A DNA stretch of 64,000 bases from Chloropicon primus. Its lineage: Eukaryota; Chlorophyta; Chloropicophyceae; Chloropicales; Chloropicaceae. Below are positions 39,341 through 47,501 of the stretch, one piece after another. The notes under the pieces were generated by a model. That model worked only from the letters and a program-made list of their open reading frames with translations. It ran no database searches and was not told the origin of the DNA. The DNA lies in the NCBI GenBank assembly GCA_023205875.1, contig CP060754.1, forward strand, positions 372,001-436,000, given 5' to 3'. The first letter of the stretch is position 1; the number at the start of each line of letters is the position of its first letter. A program made the position numbers and the translations under genes.

Positions 39341-40308
39341 ATGACGACGACTTCCGTCGCGTACAGCAGCGACAGGAGGGCTTTCGTAACAGCGGCCACG
39401 GATGGGAAGGTCCTGCTCTGGAAGGCGGGCAAGCCGGAGAGGGTCGTCTCGGAGGGCTCCTCGCCTGTGTGGACGACCGCGGTGGTGGGATCGGCCCTGG
39501 TGTCCGGCTCTGAGGACGGCATCCTCACGGTGGTGGACCTGGACTCGAGCGGCACGAAGAAAGTTATTAGCGGGCACCTGGCGGCCGTTTCCAAGTGGCC
39601 GCGTACGGAGCGACCAAGTTCGTGAGCGCCTCCAGGGACACGAAGGCGGCGGTTTGGTCTCTCGGCGGCGGCGACAAGCCGGAGTTGGAGCTCTCGGGAC
39701 ACGCCCAGGGCCTCACGGACGTCGTGGTGGTCGGGGACAAGGCCGCGACGGCCTCTCTCGACGGGAGCGTCAAGGTATGGGATCTGAAGACGGGCAAGTG
39801 CCTGGGCACCTTGCAGGGCCACGGCCTGCAGGTGACGTCCCTGGTCGCCCTGAGCGGCGCCACGATCGCCTCGGGCTCCGCCGACGGGAGCATCAGGATT
39901 TGGAGCCTGGAGACTCTCGAGTGCCTGAAAGCCATCGAGTGGGCGCACGCGACTTCCGTCACCGGCGTGCACAGAGTTCTGGACAACCACGTCGTCTCCA
40001 CGGGCTGGGACGCCACGGTCAAGCTGTGGGACCCCGCCACGGTCAAGCTGAAAGGGACGATGGGCCCCCCCAAGGACAGGACCACCAAGGACAAGGACAA
40101 CGGCGTCTGCGCGTCCGGGGTCGCATCGGACTCCAAGGTCGTGGCCTGCTACTTTGGCGGCAAGGTCGTGGTGTGGGACTGCAAGGCTTGCAGGACCGTC
40201 TCGGAGAAGGACGTGAAGGGATTCACGTCCTCCGTTGGGGTCGACGCGGAGGGGAAGACTGCGATCCTCGGACTCTCCTCCGGGGAGTGTCAGAGCATGG
40301 ACGTCTGA
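39341..40308 (+). pseudogene. WD40-repeat protein gene interrupted by a one-base frameshift
   Basis: Two overlapping frames make one WD40 propeller. The first runs to GHLAAVSK at about 39586 and the second continues from VAAYGATKFVSASRD at about 39589 to the stop at 40308. The join falls inside one WD repeat and there is no room for an intron, so a single base appears to be missing. The whole would be about 322 residues with six or seven repeats (GKVLLWKAG, AAVWSLGG, SVKVWDLKTG, SIRIWSLET, TVKLWDPAT, KVVVWDCKA). WD-like sequence also extends upstream of the ATG to an acceptor-like TTTCCAG at 39206-39212, so a 5' exon may be missing. A sequencing error is as likely as a real lesion. The repeats look well kept. 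Function not assigned. Confidence 0.7.
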
Positions 40309-40445
40309 CTATCTTCCGAGACCGAAGAAGAGGACTGGGTTTTGCTGTAATAACAAATTGGTGACTCTTCCTCCTCTGCCACCAAGATCGCAACAACAGA
40401 CAATCGGGGGCACTCCAACCTAACCTTATCACATTATCACACAAA

Positions 40446-40483
<38 letters not shown>

Positions 40484-40496
40484 CTCTCTCTCTCTT
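40446..40496. repeat. (CA)n followed by (CT)n microsatellite
   Basis: A CA run passes directly into a CT run, 40 bp upstream of the coproporphyrinogen oxidase start. Confidence 0.9.
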
Positions 40497-40535
40497 CAGC
40501 CATCGCCTCCCCCCCCAACCCAACCACTCTTTTTC

Positions 40536-41561
40536 ATGGTGGTGGCGACGACGACGACGACGACGACGGGGAGGACGGGGAGGTGGGCGCTGAGGGGTGC
40601 GGGGTGGAGGCGGCGGAGGGTGCTTCCGTCCCGCGCCCCGGTTGGGACCCGGGCGCTGAGGTTCGACGAGTACGTGCAGGGGCTCCAGAGCGACATGATT
40701 GAGGAGTGCGAGGGGGCGGACGGGTCCGGGAGGAGGTTCAGGGTGGACGCGTGGGAGCGGGAGCGGGGGGAGGGCTTCGGCAGGACCTGCGTGCTGGAGG
40801 ACGGGTCGCTGTTCGAGAAGGCGGCCATCAACGTCAGCGTGATAAGGGACGTCCTGACGGAGGAGAGGGCGAGGGCCATGAGCGAGAGGGGGAGGGCTTC
40901 CATCGAATCTGCGGGGGGGCAGGCGTACGAGGCCGAGGCCCTCTCCCTCGTCTTCCACCCCCGGAGTCCCCTCGTTCCGACCCTTCGGGCGGACGTGAGG
41001 CGGTTCAAGGTCGGGGGCAGCACCTGGTACGGCGGGGGGTGCGACATCACCCCCGTCTACCTGAACGAGGACGACTGCAAGGCCTTCCACGGGCACTGGA
41101 AGGAGCTGTGCTCGAGGCACTCGGAGGACGTCTACCCCGAGTTCAAGCGGTGGTGTGACAGGTACTTTTACATCCCGGCCAGGGGGGAGCACAGGGGGGT
41201 GGGCGGCATCTTCTTCGACGACCTCGAGGACGGGGCCTGCGAGGCCTACGACGTGGAGGCCTTCGTCCAGGAGTTCGGAAGAGGGATCCTGGCGTCTTGG
41301 CTCCCCTTCGCGAGGGAGCGGAACGCCCTGGAGTTCACCGAGGACCAGAAGGAGTGGCAGGAGATCAGGAGGGGGAGGTACGTGGAGTTCAACCTCCTGT
41401 ACGACCGGGGCATCAAGTTCGGCCTGAACGGCGGGCGCATGGAGTCCATCATGGTCAGCGCCCCGCCCAGCGTGAGGTGGAGGTACGACGTCGTCCCAAA
41501 GGAGGGGAGCGAGGAGGCCAGGCTCCTGGAGGTGCTCAGGGGGAAGCCAAGGGATTGGTGA
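40536..41561 (+). CDS. CPX1: Coproporphyrinogen III oxidase (oxygen-dependent)
   Basis: The protein has 341 residues. It converts coproporphyrinogen III to protoporphyrinogen IX by two oxidative decarboxylations, in the plastid in plants and algae. Family motifs are clear: FEKAAINVSVIRD-like FEKAAINVSVI, FKVGGSTWYGGGCDITPVY, the GVGGIFFDDLE stretch, and the C-terminal RGRYVEFNLLYDRGIKFGL and SAPPSVRWRYD. The N-terminus after the ATG at 40536 starts MVVATT then Arg-rich sequence, consistent with a short transit peptide. No intron. It supplies the same pathway that the FLU-like protein at 15.6-16.5 kb would restrain. Confidence 0.95.
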   Translation: MVVATTTTTTTGRTGRWALRGAGWRRRRVLPSRAPVGTRALRFDEYVQGLQSDMIEECEGADGSGRRFRVDAWERERGEGFGRTCVLEDGSLFEKAAINVSVIRDVLTEERARAMSERGRASIESAGGQAYEAEALSLVFHPRSPLVPTLRADVRRFKVGGSTWYGGGCDITPVYLNEDDCKAFHGHWKELCSRHSEDVYPEFKRWCDRYFYIPARGEHRGVGGIFFDDLEDGACEAYDVEAFVQEFGRGILASWLPFARERNALEFTEDQKEWQEIRRGRYVEFNLLYDRGIKFGLNGGRMESIMVSAPPSVRWRYDVVPKEGSEEARLLEVLRGKPRDW

Positions 41562-41882
41562 TGGTGATGAGTGGTGTTGTTGTTGCTTGGGGGGAAGGAG
41601 GAAATAAATTGTAACGTCTCTGGTCCGTTACAAGCCTTTTCGGATCCGATTCGAGGGATCCGATTCGGCCCGAGATATTTAAAGAGAAAACGCACGTGGG
41701 GTTGTAATTCCGTTCCCCTCGTGTTCGTGTGTTTAAACTTTTAAAAACAATCTTTAGACCAATCGCCGCCACCAAAATTAGGCTGCTCTCTCTCTCTCTC
41801 TCCTCTCTCTTTCACAATCGACTGAAACCCTTGCGACCCTTCTCTCACAGAGACAAGAAGAGGCCCAACACAAGAAGAAGCG
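41562..41882. promoter_or_regulatory. Intergenic region before the small secreted peptide gene
   Basis: These 321 bp hold the CPX1 3' end and a (CT)n tract at 41785-41802, about 80 bp before the next ATG. A short duplicated GGATCCGATTCG-type segment lies near 41642-41666. No gene is seen. Confidence 0.4.
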
Positions 41883-42152
41883 ATGATCAGCAGCACCAGA
41901 ACCATTTCCCTCGTCTTGGCCTTGGCGGTCGTCCTCGCCATCGCCTCCCCAGTCGCCGCCCAGACCAAGGGCGACTGGTTCAACCTGATGAAGGAGCTCT
42001 GGATCAAGCAGCAGCTCCTCGGCGCCGCCCAGAACTTCCAGATGCCCTCGTTCCAGATGCCCGCGTTCCAGATGCCCAACTTCTTGTCGGCCGTGCCAGC
42101 CGCGGGAAAGTACGGAGGGTTCCTGGGCCGCAAGCTCCTGAGCCACGCGTGA
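41883..42152 (+). CDS. Small secreted peptide with FQMP repeats
   Basis: The protein has 89 residues and no family I can name. Residues 1-26 are a textbook signal peptide (ISLVLALAVVLAIASPVAA, cleavage likely before QTKGD). The mature part has a tryptophan-containing helix (WFNLMKELWIKQQLLG), then three in-phase repeats of FQMPx (FQMPS, FQMPA, FQMPN) and a Gly/Arg end (GGFLGRKLLSHA). Codon use is strongly C/G-ended, like the ribosomal protein gene, which hints at strong expression. It could be a wall or secreted signalling peptide. The coding status rests on signal peptide, repeats and codon bias. Confidence 0.7.
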   Translation: MISSTRTISLVLALAVVLAIASPVAAQTKGDWFNLMKELWIKQQLLGAAQNFQMPSFQMPAFQMPNFLSAVPAAGKYGGFLGRKLLSHA

Positions 42153-42249
42153 GCTTGCGCCGGGCCAAGCGGTGAAGCAACTTGGACCACCTAACAGAGT
42201 TTTTTTGGGGGGGAGCCGTCTCGGCTCTGTCTCTTTTTTACTTGCAAGG

Positions 42250-43419
42250 TTACAATTTCTCAGAATCATCTCGCTCCCTCGAAGGTCGCCGCTTCCCGTC
42301 GGCGCCGATCTCGCGGACCGCCGCCCTCGCCGTGCTCGCGGAGGGCCTGTCCCCGGGGTCGAAGGACAGGAGACCCCTCAGCAGCTCCGCGAACGCCTCG
42401 CCCCCGCGGCCGCGCTCCACCTCGCGCCCCCGCCCCGCCGTCGCCCCCATCTCCCGGCTGTGGTCCAGCGCGCTTCTCCTTCGCACTTGAGTCTGGTACT
42501 CGATCTCGCAGTCCGGCAGGCCTTCCCAAGGCATCCTCCCGACCGCCATCTCCAGGAGCACCCCCCCGAAGCTGTACATGTCGCTCTTGGCTGAAGCGCG
42601 CTGGCTCCCCCCCGACACGACTTCGGGCGCCGCGTAGTTCGTGCACCCCCTCATTCTCTGCTCCGAGGGCCTCTGCTCCGACAGCCGCCTCGCGCACCCA
42701 AAGTCCGTGAGGAAGGCCCTGCCCCCCTCGCCGATCAGGATGTTCTTCGGGTTGATGTCGCAGTGGCAGATCCCCTTGGAGTGCAGGTGCTCGAGGGCCT
42801 CGGCGACGTCGCTCGCCGTCCGAAGAATCTGGCCGAGATCCAAGCAAGTGCCCCCGCCCCCGCCCTCCCGAGCCCCCTTCCCGCGGGGCCCCGCGTACAG
42901 CAGGCTCCACAAGTCGGACGGGGTGCCTTCGCCCACCCCCGCGGACGGCGCGACGAGTTCCTGGATCATCAGAATCTCGGTCCTCTCCATGCACACGCCG
43001 ATCAGCCTCGGAATCCTCTCGTGGTCCAGCAACGAGTGCAGCAGGATCTCCAGCGGGAGGCTCAGGAGGACGTCCATCCCGTCCACACCACCCGGGCTCG
43101 CCTTCCCGCCCCCCCCCTCTTCCTCGTCCACCAGGGTCGCCACCGGGATGCACTTCACCGCGACAAGGCCGTAGTTCGACAGCCGGGCCTTGACCGTGAT
43201 GGCGCTCTTTCCGATCCCGATCATCTCGATCACGTCCAAGCTCGAGGCGTCGAAGCACCGCAGGGTCGTGTGCTGGATCTGACCGCCCCCCTCCTCCTGA
43301 AACGACGCCGACGCCGTCGACGCCGACGTCTGCCGTTTGCCCCCCTCGAGGGTGAAGCGCGCTCCCTCAGGGCCCGCGCGGACAACGCTCGAGGTCCTCC
43401 GCGGGGTGATCTCCGTCAT
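42250..43419 (-). CDS. Protein kinase with HCD catalytic loop
   Basis: The protein has 389 residues. The kinase domain runs from about residue 60 to 375: a glycine-loop remnant (IGIGKSAITVKA), VAVKCI with the ATP-contacting Lys, catalytic loop ICHCDINPKNIL (HCD in place of HRD, with the catalytic Asp and the metal Asn kept), FLTDFGCA for DFG, YAAPEVV for APE and YSFGGVLLEM in helix F. A serine/threonine kinase of the TKL or unclassified type is likely. Poly-glycine/acid inserts lie in the N lobe. It should be active as all metal ligands are present. Substrate unknown. The next gene downstream in position starts 272 bp away in the opposite direction. Confidence 0.85.
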   Translation of the reverse strand: MTEITPRRTSSVVRAGPEGARFTLEGGKRQTSASTASASFQEEGGGQIQHTTLRCFDASSLDVIEMIGIGKSAITVKARLSNYGLVAVKCIPVATLVDEEEGGGGKASPGGVDGMDVLLSLPLEILLHSLLDHERIPRLIGVCMERTEILMIQELVAPSAGVGEGTPSDLWSLLYAGPRGKGAREGGGGGTCLDLGQILRTASDVAEALEHLHSKGICHCDINPKNILIGEGGRAFLTDFGCARRLSEQRPSEQRMRGCTNYAAPEVVSGGSQRASAKSDMYSFGGVLLEMAVGRMPWEGLPDCEIEYQTQVRRRSALDHSREMGATAGRGREVERGRGGEAFAELLRGLLSFDPGDRPSASTARAAVREIGADGKRRPSRERDDSEKL

Positions 43420-43691
43420 GGCGTGCGTCCGAACTCAACTCAAGACACCGCCATCGCCCCCGCCCCGAGCCTCCCCGGAGTTATATGACACACACCCGCA
43501 AAAAAGTCTGAGCCTTCCATCGCTCCGGGCTTTCTTGGACCCCCACCCCGCTTTCGGAGCGTCGAGGGAGAAAAGAAAAGCCGTTACGAGATTCCGCTTT
43601 AAAAGGGAGGAGTGACAGATGGGCGAGGAAGGCCCTGGGTGGTGTGGTGGTGTGTGTGCGTGCGAGTGCGAAGAGGGAGAGGGTCTGGGCG

Positions 43692-44579
43692 ATGGGTGGG
43701 TCGCTGTCGTGCGCGTGCTACGATCCAAAAGCAAAAGTAGAGTCGCTCCGCTCCGAGCCGCCTCAGTCTCGTCGTCGCACCGAGGGCGAGGGGAAGGGGG
43801 CGAAGAAGAAGCCCTCGACGGTCGAGCACGTGGTTCCGTCGTCGTCGCCGGGGGGTGGCAGGAGGTCCCGGAAGCGCACGAGCACCACGGTCTTCGCCTT
43901 CGAGGAGGTCGAATCGGGTTTCCAAGAGGAACAGGAGGAGCAGGAGCGACCCCGACCTCCCGAGGAGGAAGAATTAGGGAAGAAAGGGGGGGCGGAGGAG
44001 GAGCCTGCGAGAACAGAGTCCTCCTCCTCCGCAGAATCGGTCGAGGACGAAGGAGAGGGAGGTGGGGAACGTCAAGAGGGAAAGGAACAGGGTGAAGTCG
44101 ACCATCGTGATGATGGAGACGAAGTCTCCTCCACACTCATGGACTCCTCCCCCGCCGCCTCCTTCACTCGTCCCGTCGCCGTCGAGCTAGTCATCGAGCT
44201 GGCTGGGGTGGACGTCTCGGCAAGAATCCGCCAATTTGAGGACGCCACGAAGCCCCCCCAGCCTCCGACCCCGGTCACCCCGTCGGAGCAGGGGGTGGGG
44301 AAGCTCGCCCTCCGCCTGCTGTCAGCCCTCGTCCTCGTCGCCGTCGTCGCCACGAGCGCTTCGTCCTCGTCCAAGTGTACGACGGGGACTGTGGTTCCCT
44401 CGGGGAAGCGGGGTCGGGCCGGGTGGCTCAAGCCCCTCCGTCGTCTCCTGGCGCCGCTCTGGTCGACTTCGAGACCACCCACCAAGGCGCTGAACGCCCC
44501 CCAAGGGGTGGTGGTGGCGAAGCGCGGCGAAGTGATGAGAACGAACGAAGTGCTGCTCTTTCCTTCCTCTGTCTCGTGA
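43692..44579 (+). CDS. Acylated, acidic protein with C-terminal membrane segment, unrecognised
   Basis: The protein has 295 residues. The ATG at 43692 gives MGGSLSCACYD, which fits N-myristoylation (Gly2, Ser6-type context) with palmitoylatable cysteines at 7 and 9. A long, charged, Glu-rich disordered region (GFQEEQEEQERPRPPEEEE) follows. Residues about 212-232 are hydrophobic (LALRLLSALVLVAVVATSA) and could span a membrane, and the end is basic. I recognise no family. The opposite strand is also open for more than 200 codons, so the strand call rests on the acylation motif and position. Confidence 0.5.
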   Translation: MGGSLSCACYDPKAKVESLRSEPPQSRRRTEGEGKGAKKKPSTVEHVVPSSSPGGGRRSRKRTSTTVFAFEEVESGFQEEQEEQERPRPPEEEELGKKGGAEEEPARTESSSSAESVEDEGEGGGERQEGKEQGEVDHRDDGDEVSSTLMDSSPAASFTRPVAVELVIELAGVDVSARIRQFEDATKPPQPPTPVTPSEQGVGKLALRLLSALVLVAVVATSASSSSKCTTGTVVPSGKRGRAGWLKPLRRLLAPLWSTSRPPTKALNAPQGVVVAKRGEVMRTNEVLLFPSSVS

Positions 44580-44656
44580 GAACGTGCCCCAGCAAGCTGC
44601 GGAGCGGATAAAATATACACAAAGAAGAATTTACAACGTCCGCCCGGTCCGTTATC

Positions 44657-45400
44657 TTATCGCCCAACCTTTCCCAGCTTGGAGTCCGTCTTCGGGTTCG
44701 CGGTGTACTCCTGGACGCCGACCACCGTCTCGTCGATCGTGGTCTGCAGGCCTCGGAGGTCCTGGATGTACAGGGACCTGAGAACGAGGGCGGCGGAGTC
44801 CACCGCCTCGTCCCCCGTGGTGAAGCCCAGGGGCAGGGAGCAGAGGTCGATCTGGGCGCCGACCCCGTTCCTCGCCTCCGCGGCCCGCACCAGCGGGTCG
44901 ACCGAGGCTCGGACCCTCTCCAGCAGGGCCTCCGTGGTGACGCCCTCCTTGGGGAGGTCGAGGGTGCGAGCCATCTCCTCGACGAGGTCCCTGCAGGCCC
45001 TGCTCCCGACGTCCGGGAACGGCTTCTCCGCCCCCCCCTTCCCCAGGCCCGGGGCGGGCGGGTCGTCCAGGGTCAGCATGTTCAACTTGTTGGCGTTGTC
45101 CCTGTACTCGAGGCTCAGCGCGTAGTTCAGCACCCAGTCCAGCGCCCCCGCGTCCTCGGCCTTGTAGGGGCACTCCAGGGCCTCCAGGTAGGCCTCGAAA
45201 GTCCTCGTCCAGGTCGAGCTCCCGTGGTCCCTCAGCGCCTCCCGCTCCTCGACCTTGTGCAGCCGGATCTTTGTGTCCTCCACCCAGGACACCAGCTCCC
45301 TGAACTTCTTGCTCCCGAGCCCCCCCGAGGAGTCCCCCTCGGACCACGAACCCCCGTACCCCAGCGCCCGGAGCACCAAACTCGTCGTGTTCGCCGCCAT
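44657..45400 (-). CDS. RTRAF: RTRAF / CLE family RNA transport and tRNA-ligase complex factor
   Basis: The protein has 247 residues, against 244 in human RTRAF (C14orf166). Matching parts are FRELVSWVEDTKIR, the YLEALECPYKAEDAGALDWVL region, LEYRDNANK, LGFTTGDEAVDSAA, LRGLQTTIDETVVGVQ and the end NPKTDSKLGKVGR, which is almost the same as in animals. RTRAF acts with the RNA ligase RTCB and DDX1 in tRNA and mRNA metabolism and in RNA-granule transport. The ATG at 45400 fits the family start. Divergent from the Rieske gene. Confidence 0.92.
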   Translation of the reverse strand: MAANTTSLVLRALGYGGSWSEGDSSGGLGSKKFRELVSWVEDTKIRLHKVEEREALRDHGSSTWTRTFEAYLEALECPYKAEDAGALDWVLNYALSLEYRDNANKLNMLTLDDPPAPGLGKGGAEKPFPDVGSRACRDLVEEMARTLDLPKEGVTTEALLERVRASVDPLVRAAEARNGVGAQIDLCSLPLGFTTGDEAVDSAALVLRSLYIQDLRGLQTTIDETVVGVQEYTANPKTDSKLGKVGR

Positions 45401-45961
45401 AGCCTGCCTGCCTGTGTATCAGGACTCGTTCGTTTCGTGCCACTCCAATCAAGTCAAGTCAAGTCAAGTCAAATCAACGCAAACGCAAACGCAAACGCGC
45501 AATCCAAGCCGCCCCCTCAACCTGGCCGTGTCCTTCTCCCCCTCCGCGCGACCTGGCGACGACCCTTTGCTGTGCCGGAGTCGTCGTCGTCCTCGCCAAG
45601 GCTCTCTTCCCTGAGGCTCGCTGCCATGATGGGTGTACCGATTGTACACCCGTCTGTCGCCTTATCTCAGGTAGATCTTGTTGATCTCTCGAATCGATTG
45701 GGTGGTTGAGAAGGAAGACGCAAAGAGAGGAGCGGCCGAGACGGAAGCGACAAGGTGAGTGAGGGCGCGCACACGGAGGCAAGGCGAAGGGTTCGGAGTC
45801 AAGAGGGGGAACGGACAATGTGGACTAACTCTTTCCCTTCCTTCGTTTTCTTCCCCGTTTTCTTCTCGCTCTTCTTCATCTTCTTCTTCTTCTTCTTCTT
45901 CTTCTTCTTCTTCGTCGTCGTCGTCGTCGACGTGGAATCCCGTTTTCTTACACGAAGAAGG
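45401..45961. promoter_or_regulatory. Divergent promoter region, RTRAF and Rieske genes
   Basis: This 561-bp region has three short tandem arrays: (AAGTC)n at about 45450-45471, (GCAAAC)n at 45478-45497, and a long (TTC)n run passing into (GTC)n at 45863-45930, only 30 bp before the Rieske ATG and so probably transcribed. No gene is seen. Confidence 0.5.
45863..45930. repeat. (TTC)n-(GTC)n trinucleotide repeat in the Rieske leader
   Basis: TTC units pass into GTC units. The tract sits between likely promoter and start codon of the Rieske gene. Confidence 0.9.
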
Positions 45962-46606
45962 ATGAGCGCCAGCAAGTTGAGCTCGAAGAAGTGCGTGGGT
46001 GGGGCCTCCTTGGCCCTCCCGGCGAGAAGGACCGCGAGGGCCGGACGCCCCGGAGCCGTGGGCGTGAAGGCCGCCGCGGCGGGGGGGTACGTGCCCGACA
46101 TGAACAGGAGGAACGTGATGAACCTCCTCCTCGTGGGCGCGGCCGGCTTGCCTGCCGCCACCATGGCGGGTGCGTTCGCGTGGTTCTTCTACCCCGCCAG
46201 CAGCGGCGGCGGGGGCGGAGGCCTGACCGCCAAGGACGCGCTCGGAAACGACGTGACGTCCAAGGGCTGGCTCGCCACCCACCAACCGGGAGACCACTCC
46301 CTCACCCAGGGACTCAAGGGAGACCCCACGTACCTCGTGGTCACCACCGAGAACAAGATCGAGAACTACGGAATCAACGCCGTGTGCACCCACCTGGGAT
46401 GCGTCGTCCCATGGAACGTCCCGGAGCAGAAGTTCAAGTGCCCCTGCCACGGCTCGCAGTACAACGCTCAGGGAAGGGTCGTCCGCGGACCTGCCCCGCT
46501 CTCCCTCGCGTTGGCCCACGCCGAGATCGACGCCGACGACAAGGTCGTCTTCACCCCTTGGACCGAGACCGACTTCAGGACCGGGTTGGACCCATGGTGG
46601 AAGTAA
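45962..46606 (+). CDS. PETC: Cytochrome b6f Rieske iron-sulfur protein, plastid
   Basis: The protein has 214 residues. Residues 1-40 are a stromal transit peptide. Then [13 protein letters not shown] carries the Arg pair and hydrophobic helix that insert through the TAT route, followed by the flexible glycine hinge (SSGGGGGG). The 2Fe-2S ligands are in CTHLGC and CPCHGSQY. The C-terminus [10 protein letters not shown] matches green-lineage PetC. It passes electrons from plastoquinol to cytochrome f in the thylakoid. The ATG at 45962 begins the transit peptide; the frame is open upstream through the TTC repeat but that part would be nonsense. Confidence 0.96.
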   Translation: MSASKLSSKKCVGGASLALPARRTARAGRPGAVGVKAAAAGGYVPDMNRRNVMNLLLVGAAGLPAATMAGAFAWFFYPASSGGGGGGLTAKDALGNDVTSKGWLATHQPGDHSLTQGLKGDPTYLVVTTENKIENYGINAVCTHLGCVVPWNVPEQKFKCPCHGSQYNAQGRVVRGPAPLSLALAHAEIDADDKVVFTPWTETDFRTGLDPWWK

Positions 46607-46877
46607 GGAGCTTGAGGAAGTGCCCCTCTCTAGTAAGGAGAAAGGAAAAATAGTAAAAAAGAAAGGGCCGAAAATTGTAAATAGAACTTCCACAGACCCC
46701 CACTCCTGCCCCCCTCGCGATGCATCCCGGAGCCTCATCCTTCCGCCTCGCTCGCTGCTCTTGGCCACCTTCCCCCTCGGTTCGCTCGCCCCGCTCCCCG
46801 GTTGTGGAAAATCGTGGAAACGTTTAAGAGAGGAGAGAGCAGGTGGACGCCGGTCCTCCTGTCGCCCGCCGTCCATC

Positions 46878-47483
46878 ATGGCTTCGAAGCTTCTGGTTCG
46901 GAAGGAGATGAAGGCCCGACTCGCCAAGCTGTCGGTCGACCAGGCGAGGACCGAGAGCGCCAAGGTCCTGACCACCCTCCTGGCCTGGCAGCCCTTCAAG
47001 CGGGCGGCCAAGGTGGGCCTCTACTGCTCGTCGGAGAAGATGATCGAGGTTCAGACTCCGCAGCTGATCGAGGCCTGCCTCTCCGCCGAGAAGGCTTGCT
47101 TCCTTCCGAAGGTGGACGGCGACGGGGAGATGCGCCTCCTGCGGGTCTCCTCCGTCTCGGAGCTCTCCCCGGCCCCGCCGTTTGGCATTCCGGAGCCGGT
47201 GCCTCGGCCTCAGGGGATGGCCCTGAGGCCGGAGGCCCTGGACGAGGGGCTGGACCTCCTCGTGGTGCCGGGGCTGGCCTTCGACGAGGAGGGGAGGAGG
47301 CTCGGGCGGGGCGGTGGCTACTACGACAGGTACATCGAGAAGCTGCTCTCCCAGGAGTCTCGGCCCCTCCTCGCGGGGGTCTGCTTCTCGTGCCAAGTCC
47401 TGCCGGAGGTGCCCTGCGAGGAACACGACGCGAGAATGGACGCAGTTGTGGTGCCAGGGAAAGTGTTATTATATGAGTCGTAA
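46878..47483 (+). CDS. MTHFS: 5-formyltetrahydrofolate cyclo-ligase
   Basis: The protein has 201 residues, the normal size. It converts 5-formyl-THF to 5,10-methenyl-THF with ATP. The N-terminal RKEMKARL, the VGLYCSSEKMIEV region, DLLVVPGLAFDEEGRRLGRGGGYYDR split motif (GRGGGYYDRY for ATP/phosphate) and the C-terminal HDARMDAVV are typical. The ATG at 46878 fits the family start. There is no clear transit peptide, so a cytosolic form is likely. Its stop lies 19 bp from the stop of the convergent RECQL4 gene, so the 3' ends overlap as transcripts. Confidence 0.94.
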   Translation: MASKLLVRKEMKARLAKLSVDQARTESAKVLTTLLAWQPFKRAAKVGLYCSSEKMIEVQTPQLIEACLSAEKACFLPKVDGDGEMRLLRVSSVSELSPAPPFGIPEPVPRPQGMALRPEALDEGLDLLVVPGLAFDEEGRRLGRGGGYYDRYIEKLLSQESRPLLAGVCFSCQVLPEVPCEEHDARMDAVVVPGKVLLYES

Positions 47484-47501
47484 TCGTGACCGTTACTGGG
47501 T

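Noticed and set aside
43435-44136. Minus-strand frame of 233 codons rich in Pro, Arg and His
   Set aside because: It looks like the reverse of a Glu/Gly-rich coding region; the plus-strand product has a sensible N-terminus and membrane helix. Not fully excluded.
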